From Actinomadura soli (GTDB lineage Bacteria; Actinomycetota; Actinomycetes; Streptosporangiales; Streptosporangiaceae), in contig NZ_VCKW01000019.1 in NCBI RefSeq assembly GCF_005889715.1, forward strand, positions 1-54,843: a stretch of DNA of 54,843 bases, written 5' to 3'. The notes below the pieces were generated by a model that saw only the letters and a list, made by a program, of their open reading frames with translations, was not told the DNA's origin and did not search any database. Of this stretch, positions 42,670 through 51,187 are shown piece by piece. The number at the start of each line of letters is the position of its first letter. The first letter of the stretch is position 1. Position numbers and translations under genes: made by a program.

Positions 42670-43638
42670 GTGGACATCCTCGCGGTTGGCGAACCCCTGC
42701 TGGAGTTCAACGCCCGCGTCGACGGCGCCCGGCCGGTCGAGGGCGATGACGCCTTCACCGTCGGCTACGGCGGCGACACCTCCAACTTCGCCGTCGCCGC
42801 GGCCCGGTCCGGCGCCCGCACCGGCTACGTCACCCGGATCGGCGACGACGACTTCGGCGCGGCGTTCCTGCGGCTGTGGGAGCGGGAGGGCGTCGGCACC
42901 GACCACGTCGTGCTCGAGGCGGGCGGGCGGACCGGCGTCTACTTCGTCCACCGGACGGAGTCGGAGAGCAGCTTCGTCTACTACCGCGCGCACTCCCCCG
43001 CCAGCCGGCTCGCCCCGGGGGACATCCCGGCGGACGCCATCGCCCGGGCCCGGCTCCTCCACGTCAGCGGCATCACGCAGGCGATCAGCACGTCGGCCTG
43101 CGACGCGGGCTTCCACGCCATGGAGCTGGCGCGCCGGGCAGGCACGCTGGTCAGCTACGACCCGAACCTGCGTCCCGCGCTCTGGCCCGCGGAGCGCGCC
43201 CGCGCCGTGATCATGCGGGGCGTCGAGCTGTGCGACATCGCGCTGCCGAACCTCACCGAGGGCCGCGCCCTCACCGGGGCGCACGAGCCCCGGGACGTGC
43301 TGGACGCCTTCGTCCGCCGGGGCCCGTCCACCGTGGTGCTGAAGATGGGCGCCGAGGGAGCACTGGTGGCCCACGACGGGACGGTCACCCGCGTCGACCC
43401 GCACCCCGTGCGGCAGGTCGACCCCACCGGGGCGGGCGACACCTTCGACGGCGCGTTCGCGGCCCGGCTGCTGGACGGCGCGCCGGTGCCCGAGGCCGCC
43501 CGCTACGCGGCGGTGGCGGCGGCGCTCACCACGACCGGCCCCGGCGCGGTCACCCCCATCCCCCACCGCGGCACGGTCGACGCCGTGCTCGCCGGGGGCC
43601 ATCGACCCGTCCGACCGTCCAGACCGATCAGGAGATGA
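42670..43638 (+). CDS. kdgK: PfkB-family carbohydrate kinase, 2-keto-3-deoxygluconate kinase-like
   Basis: 322 residues, GTG start 3 nt after the aldolase stop. Substrate Gly-Gly motif FTVGYGGDTSNFAVAAARSG, then GRTGVYFVHRTESESSFVYY (typical of KDG kinases) and YDPNLRPALWP. The catalytic base is in VDPTGAGDTFDGAFAARLL. It would make a 6-phospho-keto-deoxy acid inside the cell. The next gene, for the transporter lipoprotein, starts 3 nt after its stop. Confidence 0.87.
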   Translation: MDILAVGEPLLEFNARVDGARPVEGDDAFTVGYGGDTSNFAVAAARSGARTGYVTRIGDDDFGAAFLRLWEREGVGTDHVVLEAGGRTGVYFVHRTESESSFVYYRAHSPASRLAPGDIPADAIARARLLHVSGITQAISTSACDAGFHAMELARRAGTLVSYDPNLRPALWPAERARAVIMRGVELCDIALPNLTEGRALTGAHEPRDVLDAFVRRGPSTVVLKMGAEGALVAHDGTVTRVDPHPVRQVDPTGAGDTFDGAFAARLLDGAPVPEAARYAAVAAALTTTGPGAVTPIPHRGTVDAVLAGGHRPVRPSRPIRR

Positions 43639-43641
43639 CTC

Positions 43642-44778
43642 ATGTTGCGCGCGAAACGCACTCTCGCGGCGGTGGCCTGCTCTGGCATCGTGACGATGCT
43701 CGCGGGGTGTTCCGGCGGATCGACCGTCGACGACGAGGTCGCAGGCGATGGTGCGAAGGCTCCGACCAAGGTCTCCGCGGGATACGTCTCGGCCATCGAC
43801 CAGCTCGGCCTGCCCGCCGGGGTCGAGGCCGGCCACTTCGACGACCAGAACCTCAACGTGAAGCTCGCCGACCCGTTCCCCACCGGCGTGGACGCGCTCA
43901 ACGCGCTCCAGGCGGGCCAGGTGGACTTCGTCCAGGTCGGGACGCCGGCCATCGCCGCCTCCCAGAAGGGCCTCGACCTGGTCCTGGTGGGCAACTACAC
44001 CGGCTCGGCCAGCCGGCGCAGCATCGACGACACGATGGCCGTGGTGGCGAAGGGCGACTCCGGGATCGACGGCAAGAACCTCACGACGCTGCGGGGCAGG
44101 CGGATCGGCGTCTCCGAGGGCTCCATCAACCATCTGTACCTGCTCGGGCTGCTGAAGAAGGCCGGGCTGAAGGCGTCCGACGTCAAGATCGTGAACACCG
44201 AGCCGCCGGACATGGCGGTGGCGCTCAAGTCCGGCGGCATCGACGCCGCCATCGTCTGGGACCCGTTCTCGATCACCATCACGCAGCAGGTGGCCGGGGC
44301 GAAGGAGGTGCTGCGCGGCGGCGAGTTCATCCCGTTCGTCGGCTACATCGTCACCACGCCCAAGTACGCCGAGGAGAACCCTGACGTCGTCCACCGGTTC
44401 CTCACCGCGCGGGCGACCGCCGACCAGTGGATGCGCCAGAACCCGGCCAAGGCCGCCGACGCCGCGACCCGGTGGCTGCCCGGCATCAAGAAGTCCGTGG
44501 CGACCGAGGCGATGACGCACAACGTCAAGCAGCTCGACCCGCGCTTCTCCGCCTGCAACTACCTCGCGCTCGACACCGTCGCGCAGCTGCTGGCCGCGCA
44601 GGGGAAGGTCAAGGCCGGGTTCGACGTCAACAAGCTCTTCCGTCCCGGACCGATCCTCAAGGTGATGGCCGCCGACCCGAAGCTCTTCCAGGACCTGCCG
44701 GAGATGCCGTCGTCCGCGAAGATCCAGGACGGCTACACCTTCGACCGCGCGGCGGCCGAGAAGGCGTGCCCGTCGTGA
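43642..44778 (+). CDS. NitT/TauT-type ABC substrate-binding lipoprotein
   Basis: 378 residues. Lipobox MLAGCSGG puts the lipid cysteine at residue 23. SsuA/NrtA-type features: ALNALQAGQVDFVQVGTPAI, GRRIGVSEGSINHLYLLGLL, ALKSGGIDAAIVWDPFSIT. It captures the substrate for the two-permease system downstream. Its family handles small anions such as sulfonates, nitrate and aromatic or sugar acids; co-transcription with a KDG-type kinase suggests an organic acid. Confidence 0.9.
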   Translation: MLRAKRTLAAVACSGIVTMLAGCSGGSTVDDEVAGDGAKAPTKVSAGYVSAIDQLGLPAGVEAGHFDDQNLNVKLADPFPTGVDALNALQAGQVDFVQVGTPAIAASQKGLDLVLVGNYTGSASRRSIDDTMAVVAKGDSGIDGKNLTTLRGRRIGVSEGSINHLYLLGLLKKAGLKASDVKIVNTEPPDMAVALKSGGIDAAIVWDPFSITITQQVAGAKEVLRGGEFIPFVGYIVTTPKYAEENPDVVHRFLTARATADQWMRQNPAKAADAATRWLPGIKKSVATEAMTHNVKQLDPRFSACNYLALDTVAQLLAAQGKVKAGFDVNKLFRPGPILKVMAADPKLFQDLPEMPSSAKIQDGYTFDRAAAEKACPS

Positions 44779-45611
44779 CGGCGCCGACCGCGAGGCGGCC
44801 CGCCGTGCGGCGGCCTCCGCGGCGGCGCGGCGTCCGCTCCACCGCCGCGGGCGCGCTGTGGTTCTTCGGGCCGCTCGCCGCGCTCGTGGCGGCGTGGGCC
44901 GTCGCGGTGTCGGCATCGGGGGCGCCGCTGCGGGTCTTCCCGCAGGTCACCGACGTGCTCGCGGCGCTGGGCGAGCTGTGGACGAGCGGGGACCTGTGGC
45001 GCCACCTCGGCGCCAGCCTGCGGCGGACGGGCATCGGGATGGCGCTGGCGCTGGTCACCGCGCTGCCGTTCGGCATCGCGCTCGGCGCCAGCCGCGTGCT
45101 GTCCGCGTTCTTCCTGCCGCTGCTGCGGTTCTCGGTGGCGCTCGCCGGCATCGCGTGGATCCCGATCGCGACGCTGTGGTTCGGCTACGGCGACCGGGCC
45201 GTGATCTTCATCGTGTGGAACGCGATGTTCTTCGCGCTGACCTACAACGCGATGCTCGGCGTCCGGCAGATCCCCACGGAGCTGCTGCGGGCCGCGCGCA
45301 GCCTGGGGACGGGCCGGCTGCGGATGTTCTGGGAGATCCTGCTCCCGGGCGCGCTGCCGAGCATCGTCACCGGCCTGCGGGTCGGGCTCGGCTACGGCTG
45401 GCGCGGCCTGGTGGCGGCCGAGATCATCGCGAGCAACGCGGGCCTCGGCTACGCCCTGTTCCAGGCGCAGAAGTACTTCCAGACCGACGTGATCATCGCG
45501 TCGATGATGATCATCGGCGTGCTGTGGCTGCTGATGGACCGGCTCCTGCTGGCGCCGCTGGAGCGGCGCACGGTCGAGCGCTGGGGAATGACGGGAGCGC
45601 AGGGCACATGA
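44775..45611 (+). CDS. ABC transporter permease 1 (NitT/TauT type)
   Basis: 278 residues from a GTG overlapping the lipoprotein stop (GTGA); a GTG at 44766 is the alternative. About six membrane segments, with FAL TYNAMLGVRQIP and the EAA-type loop RAARSLGTGRLRMFWEILLP GALPSIVTGL. Similar to permease 2, so the channel is likely a heterodimer. Confidence 0.88.
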   Translation: MTAPTARRPAVRRPPRRRGVRSTAAGALWFFGPLAALVAAWAVAVSASGAPLRVFPQVTDVLAALGELWTSGDLWRHLGASLRRTGIGMALALVTALPFGIALGASRVLSAFFLPLLRFSVALAGIAWIPIATLWFGYGDRAVIFIVWNAMFFALTYNAMLGVRQIPTELLRAARSLGTGRLRMFWEILLPGALPSIVTGLRVGLGYGWRGLVAAEIIASNAGLGYALFQAQKYFQTDVIIASMMIIGVLWLLMDRLLLAPLERRTVERWGMTGAQGT

Positions 45612-46492
45612 CTTCGACCGCCTCCCCGACGAGGGAGAAGCGCACAGGGCGCGGGCCCGGCCGGCACGGGCGGGGCGCCCGTCGGGGCCTGGCATGGCGG
45701 ATGTGGCGCCGGTGCCTGCGCAGCGGAACGTTCCGCACGCTCGGGCCCTTCGTGCCGGTCGTCGCGCTGTGGTGGCTGCTGGACGCGCTGGAGGTGTTCC
45801 CCGAGTCCTTCTTCGTCGGCCCGCCCACCGTGGTGGACAAGCTCGGCGAGCTGCTGGAGAAGGGCATCCTGCCCGGCTACCTCTCGGACTCGCTCACCCG
45901 GCTGGGCTACGGCGTCGGCTTCGGCCTGCTCATCGGGCTCCCGCTGGGCTTCGCGGTGGCGATGAGCCGGATGGTGCGCCGCGCGTTCTGGCCGATCCTG
46001 CTGTTCTTCCAGGCCGTCGCGGACATCGCGTGGCTGCCGATCGTCATCGTCTGGTTCGGCTTCAGCCTCACGACGGTGACGTTCGTCCTCGTCTACACGA
46101 TCGTCTTCCCGCTGATGCTCAGCGTCGTCGCGGGGGTCGAGCAGGTGCCGCGCGAGCTCGTCCGCGCGGCGCGCAGCCTCGGCGCCGGCCGCCTGCGGGT
46201 GTTCCTTGAGGTGATCGTGCCCGGGGCGCTGCCGTCGGTGGCCGGGGGCATCAGGACCGGGCTCGGCTACGGCTGGCGGGCGCTGGTGGCCGCCGAGATC
46301 ATCGTCGGGACGAGCGGCATCGGCTTCATGATGTTCGACGCCCGCCGGGTCGGCGACGTCAGCCAGGTGTTCCTGGGCATGGCGGTGCTCGGCGCGCTCT
46401 GGTACGCGCTCGACGCCCTGATTCTGGCCCCGTTCGAGCGGGCGACCGTCGAACGCTGGGGGATGGTTCGCGCGATGGAGGCGGATGGATGA
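45608..46492 (+). CDS. ABC transporter permease 2 (NitT/TauT type)
   Basis: 294 residues, overlapping permease 1 by ATGA. A basic N-terminal tail of about 40 residues precedes the first helix. EAA loop: ELVRAARSLGAGRLRVFLEV, then IVPGALPSVAGGIRTGLGYGW. Both permeases share the GLGYGWRxLVAAEII signature, so they arose by duplication. Confidence 0.9.
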   Translation: MTSTASPTREKRTGRGPGRHGRGARRGLAWRMWRRCLRSGTFRTLGPFVPVVALWWLLDALEVFPESFFVGPPTVVDKLGELLEKGILPGYLSDSLTRLGYGVGFGLLIGLPLGFAVAMSRMVRRAFWPILLFFQAVADIAWLPIVIVWFGFSLTTVTFVLVYTIVFPLMLSVVAGVEQVPRELVRAARSLGAGRLRVFLEVIVPGALPSVAGGIRTGLGYGWRALVAAEIIVGTSGIGFMMFDARRVGDVSQVFLGMAVLGALWYALDALILAPFERATVERWGMVRAMEADG

Positions 46493-47316
46493 CCGCGCTG
46501 AAGATCGACCGGTTGAACAAGGTCTACACCGACACCTACAGCGGTGAGGAGGTCACGGCCATCGCCGACGTCTCCTTCACGGTGAGGGAGGGCGAGTTCG
46601 TCTCCGTGCTGGGCCCGAGCGGCTGCGGCAAGACGACCGTGCTGAACATCGTCGCCGGGTTCGTGCGGCAGTCCGGCGGGACGGTCGTCGTCGACGGCCG
46701 TCCCGTCGACGGGCCGGGGCCGGACCGCGGGGTGGTGTTCCAGAGCCACGCGCTGTTCCCGTGGAAGACGGTGCTGGGCAACGTGGTCTTCGGGCTGCGC
46801 ATGCGCGGGGTCCCGCGGGCTGAGCGCAACGCCACGGCGGAGGAGTTCCTGAAGCTCGTCGGCCTCGACGGTTTCGCGCACCGGTACCCGCACGAGCTGT
46901 CCGGCGGCATGCAGCAGCGGCTCGGCGTGGCCCGGGTGCTGGCCAACGAACCGGCCGTGATGCTCATGGACGAGCCGTTCGCGAGCATCGACGCGCAGAC
47001 GCGCCGCAAGCTCCAGGAGGACCTGACGGGCATCTTCGAGTCCCGCCGCCCGACGGTCTTCTTCGTCACCCACGACGTCGACGAGGCCGTGTTCCTCTCC
47101 GACCGGATCGTGGTGCTGTCCCGGCGGCCCAGCCGGGTGCGCGAGATCGTGGACGTGACGCTGCCGAGGCCGCGCCGCTGGCAAGAGACGGCGGAGCTGC
47201 CGGAGTTCCGCCGCATCGCGAACCAGGTCAACGACCTGCTGGCCGGGGACGAGAACGAAGCGGCGGACGGCGGCGCCCGCGCCGGGGACGCGGGAGGTGA
47301 GCCGGGTGCCGCCTAG
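46489..47316 (+). CDS. ABC transporter ATPase (NitT/TauT type)
   Basis: 275 residues. Walker A GPSGCGKTT, Q-loop VVFQSHALFPWKTV, signature LSGGMQQR, Walker B VMLMDEPF, switch HDVDEAVFLSDR. ATGA overlap with permease 2. The C terminus is acidic and Gly/Ala-rich and overlaps the next ORF by 20 bp. Confidence 0.92.
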   Translation: MTALKIDRLNKVYTDTYSGEEVTAIADVSFTVREGEFVSVLGPSGCGKTTVLNIVAGFVRQSGGTVVVDGRPVDGPGPDRGVVFQSHALFPWKTVLGNVVFGLRMRGVPRAERNATAEEFLKLVGLDGFAHRYPHELSGGMQQRLGVARVLANEPAVMLMDEPFASIDAQTRRKLQEDLTGIFESRRPTVFFVTHDVDEAVFLSDRIVVLSRRPSRVREIVDVTLPRPRRWQETAELPEFRRIANQVNDLLAGDENEAADGGARAGDAGGEPGAA

Positions 47317-47659
47317 AACGTCGCTGCCGCGCCGGGCCGCGAAGAGCCCGACGCTCCGCAAGCTATCCGTCGTGATCGCGATCGTGCTCGCCTACCAGAT
47401 CTGGCTGAGCGTCCAGGCCGGGGGCAAGGTCGGCCCCGGCGTCGGCGCGGACCGCGACGAACGCGGCCGCTTCCCGGTGGACGTCGAGCTCGGCTTCGCG
47501 CCGGAGCGCTACCACATCCTGCGCCTGCAGAAGCACGGCCGCATCGCGGGCACCGACGGCCAGGTCGTGCACCTGCGGGGCGTGGCGCCGGCCGGGGTGG
47601 ACGCGCTGGCCCGCGAGTACTGGATCAAGCACATCGAGGCGCCGGAGCGGGGGTCCTGA
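47297..47659 (+). CDS. Single-TM protein at the end of the ABC operon
   Basis: 120 residues, GTG start inside the ATPase gene. A basic N terminus precedes one helix (LSVVIAIVLAYQIWLSVQA). The outside part has a compact domain: GRFPVDVELGFAPERYHILR, GRIAGTDGQVVHLRGV and YWIKHIE. It may be an accessory subunit of the transporter. Family not recognised. Confidence 0.65.
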   Translation: MSRVPPRTSLPRRAAKSPTLRKLSVVIAIVLAYQIWLSVQAGGKVGPGVGADRDERGRFPVDVELGFAPERYHILRLQKHGRIAGTDGQVVHLRGVAPAGVDALAREYWIKHIEAPERGS

Positions 47660-47852
47660 CCGTCCTCCGGCCCCCACCGCCATCCAACGGACGAGCTCCG
47701 CTCGACGGCCCCGGATACGCGGCCAGGTCCCGGGACCAAGAGGAGCACGCCGGCGGCCCGGGACCGCACGGCTATTCGGAATGCGGATCGGCCCCCCTCC
47801 GAAACCAGGGCCGGGATTGTCCGCCGCCGGGCCCGGCGGTAGAGGAAAAGGC

Positions 47853-48815
47853 ATGCTCCGTACCGATCTGCGCCTCGAATGGCTTGTCTCGTTCCTCGCC
47901 GTCGTCGACACCGGAACCTTCAGCGCCGCGGCGGAGGTCATCCACCGCTCCCAGCCCCGGGTGAGCATGCACGTGGCCGCCCTGGAACGGGAGGCGGGCG
48001 TCCCGCTGTTCGACCGGGACCACCGGCCCGTGTCGCTCACCGAGGCGGGCGTGGTGCTCGCCGAGCACGCCCGGACGATCCTGCGGCAGCTCGCCGGCGC
48101 GGAGGCCGCCATGGCCGGGTACCGCGGCGCGGCCCGCGGGGTGGTGACGCTCGGCAGCTACCCGAGCGCCAGCGTGGCGTTCGTGTCGCAGCTGCTGGAG
48201 CGGATGGCGCGGACCCGTCCCGCGATCAAGGTGATCCTGGTGGAGCGCTCCACGCTGGAGCTGGACGCGGCGCTGGCGGCGGGCGAGGTGGACATCTGCC
48301 TGCGGCCCATGTCGCCGCCGCCGGGGCCGTCGGTGGAGTGCCGGCCGCTGTGGCGGGAGGGGCTGATCGTCGTGCACCGCCCGGACCATCCGCTCGCCGG
48401 GCTGCCCGAGCCGCTGCCTCCGGCCGAGGTCGCCAAGTACCCGGTCATCACGATCGGGCGGCTCGGCTCGTCCAAGAGCATGGGCTTCGAGACCTACCGC
48501 GCCTTCCACGAGCGCGGCCTCGAACCGAACGCCGTCCAGGCCACGAACCAGCCGCAGACCCTCATCTCCCTGGTCCGCAGCGGCCTCGGCATCGGCGTCA
48601 TCAACTTCCTGGCGGTCGCCACCGCCGACACCGACGGGGTGGTGGCCCGCCGCCTCGACGTCCCCTGCGGCCGCCGCGTCGCGGTGCACTGGAGCACGAC
48701 CAGCCCGCTGACGCCGCCGGCCCGCACGCTCCTCCGCGAGATCGAGGTGTCGGACATTCCGGTGGGGACCACACGGCTGAGCGCGGCGGAGAAACAGCCG
48801 CTGCCCGCCGGCTGA
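47853..48815 (+). CDS. LysR-family regulator (paralogue 2)
   Basis: 320 residues from MLRTDLRLEWLVSFLAVVDT, preceded by AGAGGAAAAG; 24 upstream in-frame residues are unlikely. HTH HRSQPRVSMHVAALEREAG. The effector-domain motif TNQPQTLISLVRSGLGIGVI is shared almost exactly with the regulator at 40804, so the two are paralogues placed at either side of the aldolase-kinase-transporter genes. It is followed on the same strand by the exported enzyme genes. Confidence 0.9.
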   Translation: MLRTDLRLEWLVSFLAVVDTGTFSAAAEVIHRSQPRVSMHVAALEREAGVPLFDRDHRPVSLTEAGVVLAEHARTILRQLAGAEAAMAGYRGAARGVVTLGSYPSASVAFVSQLLERMARTRPAIKVILVERSTLELDAALAAGEVDICLRPMSPPPGPSVECRPLWREGLIVVHRPDHPLAGLPEPLPPAEVAKYPVITIGRLGSSKSMGFETYRAFHERGLEPNAVQATNQPQTLISLVRSGLGIGVINFLAVATADTDGVVARRLDVPCGRRVAVHWSTTSPLTPPARTLLREIEVSDIPVGTTRLSAAEKQPLPAG

Positions 48816-48860
48816 CGGCCGCACCGGCACCCGCACGGCGCATTGTCCAAGGAGGAATTC

Positions 48861-49016
48861 ATGTGCCATTACGACGATCGAGGGACGCACTTCTTCCAGC
48901 ATCCGGGTTGCGAATACCGGCATACGATTCGCGACCTTAACGCCCGCCCCCGCCCCCTTTACCGTGTGACGCACCACGAACCACGAGTCGCCTTGGATGG
49001 ACCGGATGAGAACTGA
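48861..49016 (+). CDS. 51-residue Cys/His-rich small protein
   Basis: A very strong ribosome binding site (AAGGAGGA) lies 4 nt before the ATG. The product starts MCHYDDRGTHFFQHPGCEYR and then HTIRDLNARPRPLYRV. Cys2, His3, His10, His14, Cys17 and His21 could form a zinc site. It ends inside the next gene's start region, so it is coupled to the exported PLP enzyme. No family is known to me; the RBS and operon position support it as real. Confidence 0.6.
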   Translation: MCHYDDRGTHFFQHPGCEYRHTIRDLNARPRPLYRVTHHEPRVALDGPDEN

Positions 49017-50601
49017 AGGAATATCACGGCGGGCAATGCTCGGGCGCGGCGCGGCCGTCGGCGGCGCGCTGACCCTGGGGCCGCTTCTGGGCGGCGAGGC
49101 GGTGGCGGCGCCGAACGGCGGCACGCCCGCCCGCGCCGCCGGGAAGGGGCCTAAGGGGGGCTACGAAGCGATCGGCGTGCGCCCGCTGATCAACGGGCGC
49201 GGCACGTTCACCGTCCTCAGCGGCTCGCTGATGCTGCCCGAGGTGCGCGAGGCGATCGACCGGGCGGCGCGGCAGTACGTGCAGCTGGACGAGCTCGCGG
49301 ACGCCATCGGCAAGCGGCTCGCGCAGCTCACCAAGGCCGGGTTCGGGATGGTCAGCTCCGGCGCCTCCGCGGCGCTCGGGCACGCGAGCGCCGCGTGCGT
49401 GGCGGGCGGCAACCCCGACCTCCACGTCCAGCTCCCGGACCTCACCGGCTTCCAGAAGACCGAAGCGATCATCCCGAAGCACTCCCGGAACGTCTACGAG
49501 GCGGCCATCAGCGCCACCGGGCTCAAGATCGTCGAGGTGGAGACCCGCGCGCAGCTCAAGGCGGCCCTCAGACCGCAGACCGCGCTCGTCTACATCTTCG
49601 CCATGCCCCGCGTCGACGAGAGCGAGCTCGACACGAGGACCATCGCGCAGATCGCGCACGCCGCGGGCGTCCCGGTGCTGGTCGACGCCGCCGCGGAGAT
49701 CCTCACCATCCCGAACGTCCACCTGCAGCGCGGCGCCGACCTCGTCGCCTACAGCGGCGGCAAGTGCCTGCGCGGGCCGCAGTCGGCCGGGATCCTGCTC
49801 GGCCGCGAGGACCTGGTCCGGGCCGCCTGGGTGCACAGCGCGCCGCACCACGGCTGGGCCCGCGGGTTCAAGGTGGGCAAGGAGGAGGCGATGGGGATGC
49901 TCGCCGCCGTGGAGATGTGGGTGCAGCGCGACCACAAGGCCGAGTACGCGACGTGGACCTCGTGGCTGAAGGACATCGCCCGCCGGGTGTCGGTGGTCCG
50001 CGGTGTGACCACGAAGATCGTCCAGCCGGAGGGGCTCTCCAACCGGACCCCGACGCTGACCGTCCTGTGGAACGCCCAGAACCTCGGCGTCACGGGCCAG
50101 ACCATCGTGGACACCCTGTGGGACGGCGAGCCGCGCATCGCCATCAACGCCGCGCGCAGCAGCGACCCGGCGCAGTCCGGGGTGTCCATCACCCCGTACA
50201 TGCTGGAGCCCGGGAACGCCAAGACCATCGCCGTCGAGCTGGTCAAGCTGCTCAGGGACCCGCCGCCGGCGCCCGAGCCGCCGAAGCCGCCCACCGTCGA
50301 CGCGAGCGGCACCTGGGCGCTGGAGATCAAGTACACGGCCGGCACGTCCACCGCGCACGAGCTGAAGCTGAGCCAGGACGGCGCGAAGATCACCGGCACG
50401 CACAAGGGCGAGTTCGTCAGCCGTCCGGCGACCGGGAGCGTCAGCGGCTCCGAGGTGACCGTGCGCAGCTACTACGGCGAGGAGCACGGCGACGCGCTCA
50501 GCTTCACCTTCACCGGCACGCTCAAGGGCAACCGCATCAGCGGCGATCTCAACATGGGCGAGTACCTGGGCGCGTCCTGGACGGCCACCCGCAAGTCCTG
50601 A
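48997..50601 (+). CDS. Tat-exported PLP enzyme, DgaE/SelA-like (putative amino-acid ammonia-lyase)
   Basis: 534 residues (531 from the ATG at 49006). The N terminus ISRRAMLGRGAAVGG is a twin-arginine signal, suitable for exporting a folded, cofactor-loaded protein. The fold-type I core has FGMVSSGASAALGHASAACV, the PLP Asp in VLVDAAAEIL, and the Schiff-base Lys in AYSGGKCLRGPQSAGILLG (about residue 256). This is the SelA-like family that includes D-glucosaminate-6-phosphate ammonia-lyase (DgaE). A Pro-rich hinge near 430 leads to an added C-terminal beta domain (GTWALEIKYTAGTSTAHEL). Location outside the membrane is unusual for this family. Next come RidA and a deacetylase, supporting elimination of ammonia from a 2-amino acid. 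Confidence 0.82.
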   Translation: MDRMRTEGISRRAMLGRGAAVGGALTLGPLLGGEAVAAPNGGTPARAAGKGPKGGYEAIGVRPLINGRGTFTVLSGSLMLPEVREAIDRAARQYVQLDELADAIGKRLAQLTKAGFGMVSSGASAALGHASAACVAGGNPDLHVQLPDLTGFQKTEAIIPKHSRNVYEAAISATGLKIVEVETRAQLKAALRPQTALVYIFAMPRVDESELDTRTIAQIAHAAGVPVLVDAAAEILTIPNVHLQRGADLVAYSGGKCLRGPQSAGILLGREDLVRAAWVHSAPHHGWARGFKVGKEEAMGMLAAVEMWVQRDHKAEYATWTSWLKDIARRVSVVRGVTTKIVQPEGLSNRTPTLTVLWNAQNLGVTGQTIVDTLWDGEPRIAINAARSSDPAQSGVSITPYMLEPGNAKTIAVELVKLLRDPPPAPEPPKPPTVDASGTWALEIKYTAGTSTAHELKLSQDGAKITGTHKGEFVSRPATGSVSGSEVTVRSYYGEEHGDALSFTFTGTLKGNRISGDLNMGEYLGASWTATRKS

Positions 50602-50690
50602 CGGCGGCTCCCGTTCCTTATCGCACGTCCATTCCTTCGCACGTCCTGCACTGAACCCTGTCTCACCCCTGCACCAGCTCTGGAGGAACC

Positions 50691-51173
50691 GTGTCCTCGA
50701 ACCGACGGGACTTCATCCGCAAGGCCCCGGCCGTGGCCGCCGTCGCCGCCGTACCGGTCGTGGCGGGCGCCGAGCCCGCGGCGGCCGACGCCGGACGCGG
50801 CCGCAAGCCGCGCAAGGAGGTCCACTACCCGGGCGGCGGGCAGCCGCCGGCGAACCCGCTGTTCAGCCCGATCGTCACCTACGGGGACATGGTCTACATC
50901 TCCGGCATCGGAGCGCACTTCGCGGGCGACATCCGCGCCCACACCGACCACGTCCTCAACGAGGTCGAGCGCTACCTGGAGTCCGTCGGCTCCTCCATGG
51001 AGAAGGTGCTGAAGGTCAACGTCTACCTGAACTCCCTGGACGACTACGACGGCATGAACGAGGTCTTCCGCGGCCGCTGGGGCCGCGAGCCCGGGGTGCG
51101 CACGACCATCGCCGCCGCCGGGGGCATCCCCGGCGACTCGCTCGTCGAGATCGACTGCATCGCCGTCCGCTGA
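50691..51173 (+). CDS. Tat-exported RidA/YjgF-family protein
   Basis: 160 residues, GTG start after GGAGGAACC. A twin-arginine signal (NRRDFIRKAPAVAAVAAV) spans about 1-34. The RidA fold then shows FSPIVTYGDMVYISGIGAHF, then MEKVLKVNVYLNSLDDYDGM and, near the end, PGVRTTIAAAGGIPGDSLVE with the conserved Arg (about 137). RidA proteins hydrolyse reactive enamines and imines released by PLP dehydratases; here it is encoded right after an exported PLP enzyme. Export of RidA is rare. Confidence 0.85.
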   Translation: MSSNRRDFIRKAPAVAAVAAVPVVAGAEPAAADAGRGRKPRKEVHYPGGGQPPANPLFSPIVTYGDMVYISGIGAHFAGDIRAHTDHVLNEVERYLESVGSSMEKVLKVNVYLNSLDDYDGMNEVFRGRWGREPGVRTTIAAAGGIPGDSLVEIDCIAVR

Positions 51174-51187
51174 GAACTGGAGTCCGG

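Noticed and set aside
40744..44916. 1390-aa minus-strand ORF
   Set aside because: Antisense to LysR, aldolase, kinase and lipoprotein genes that all have clear motifs; the long frame is a high-GC artefact.
43642..47659. Sulfonate/taurine transporter identity for the second ABC system
   Set aside because: The family allows it, but no sulfonate enzyme is nearby and it is co-encoded with a sugar-acid kinase and aldolase, so I did not assign a sulfonate substrate.
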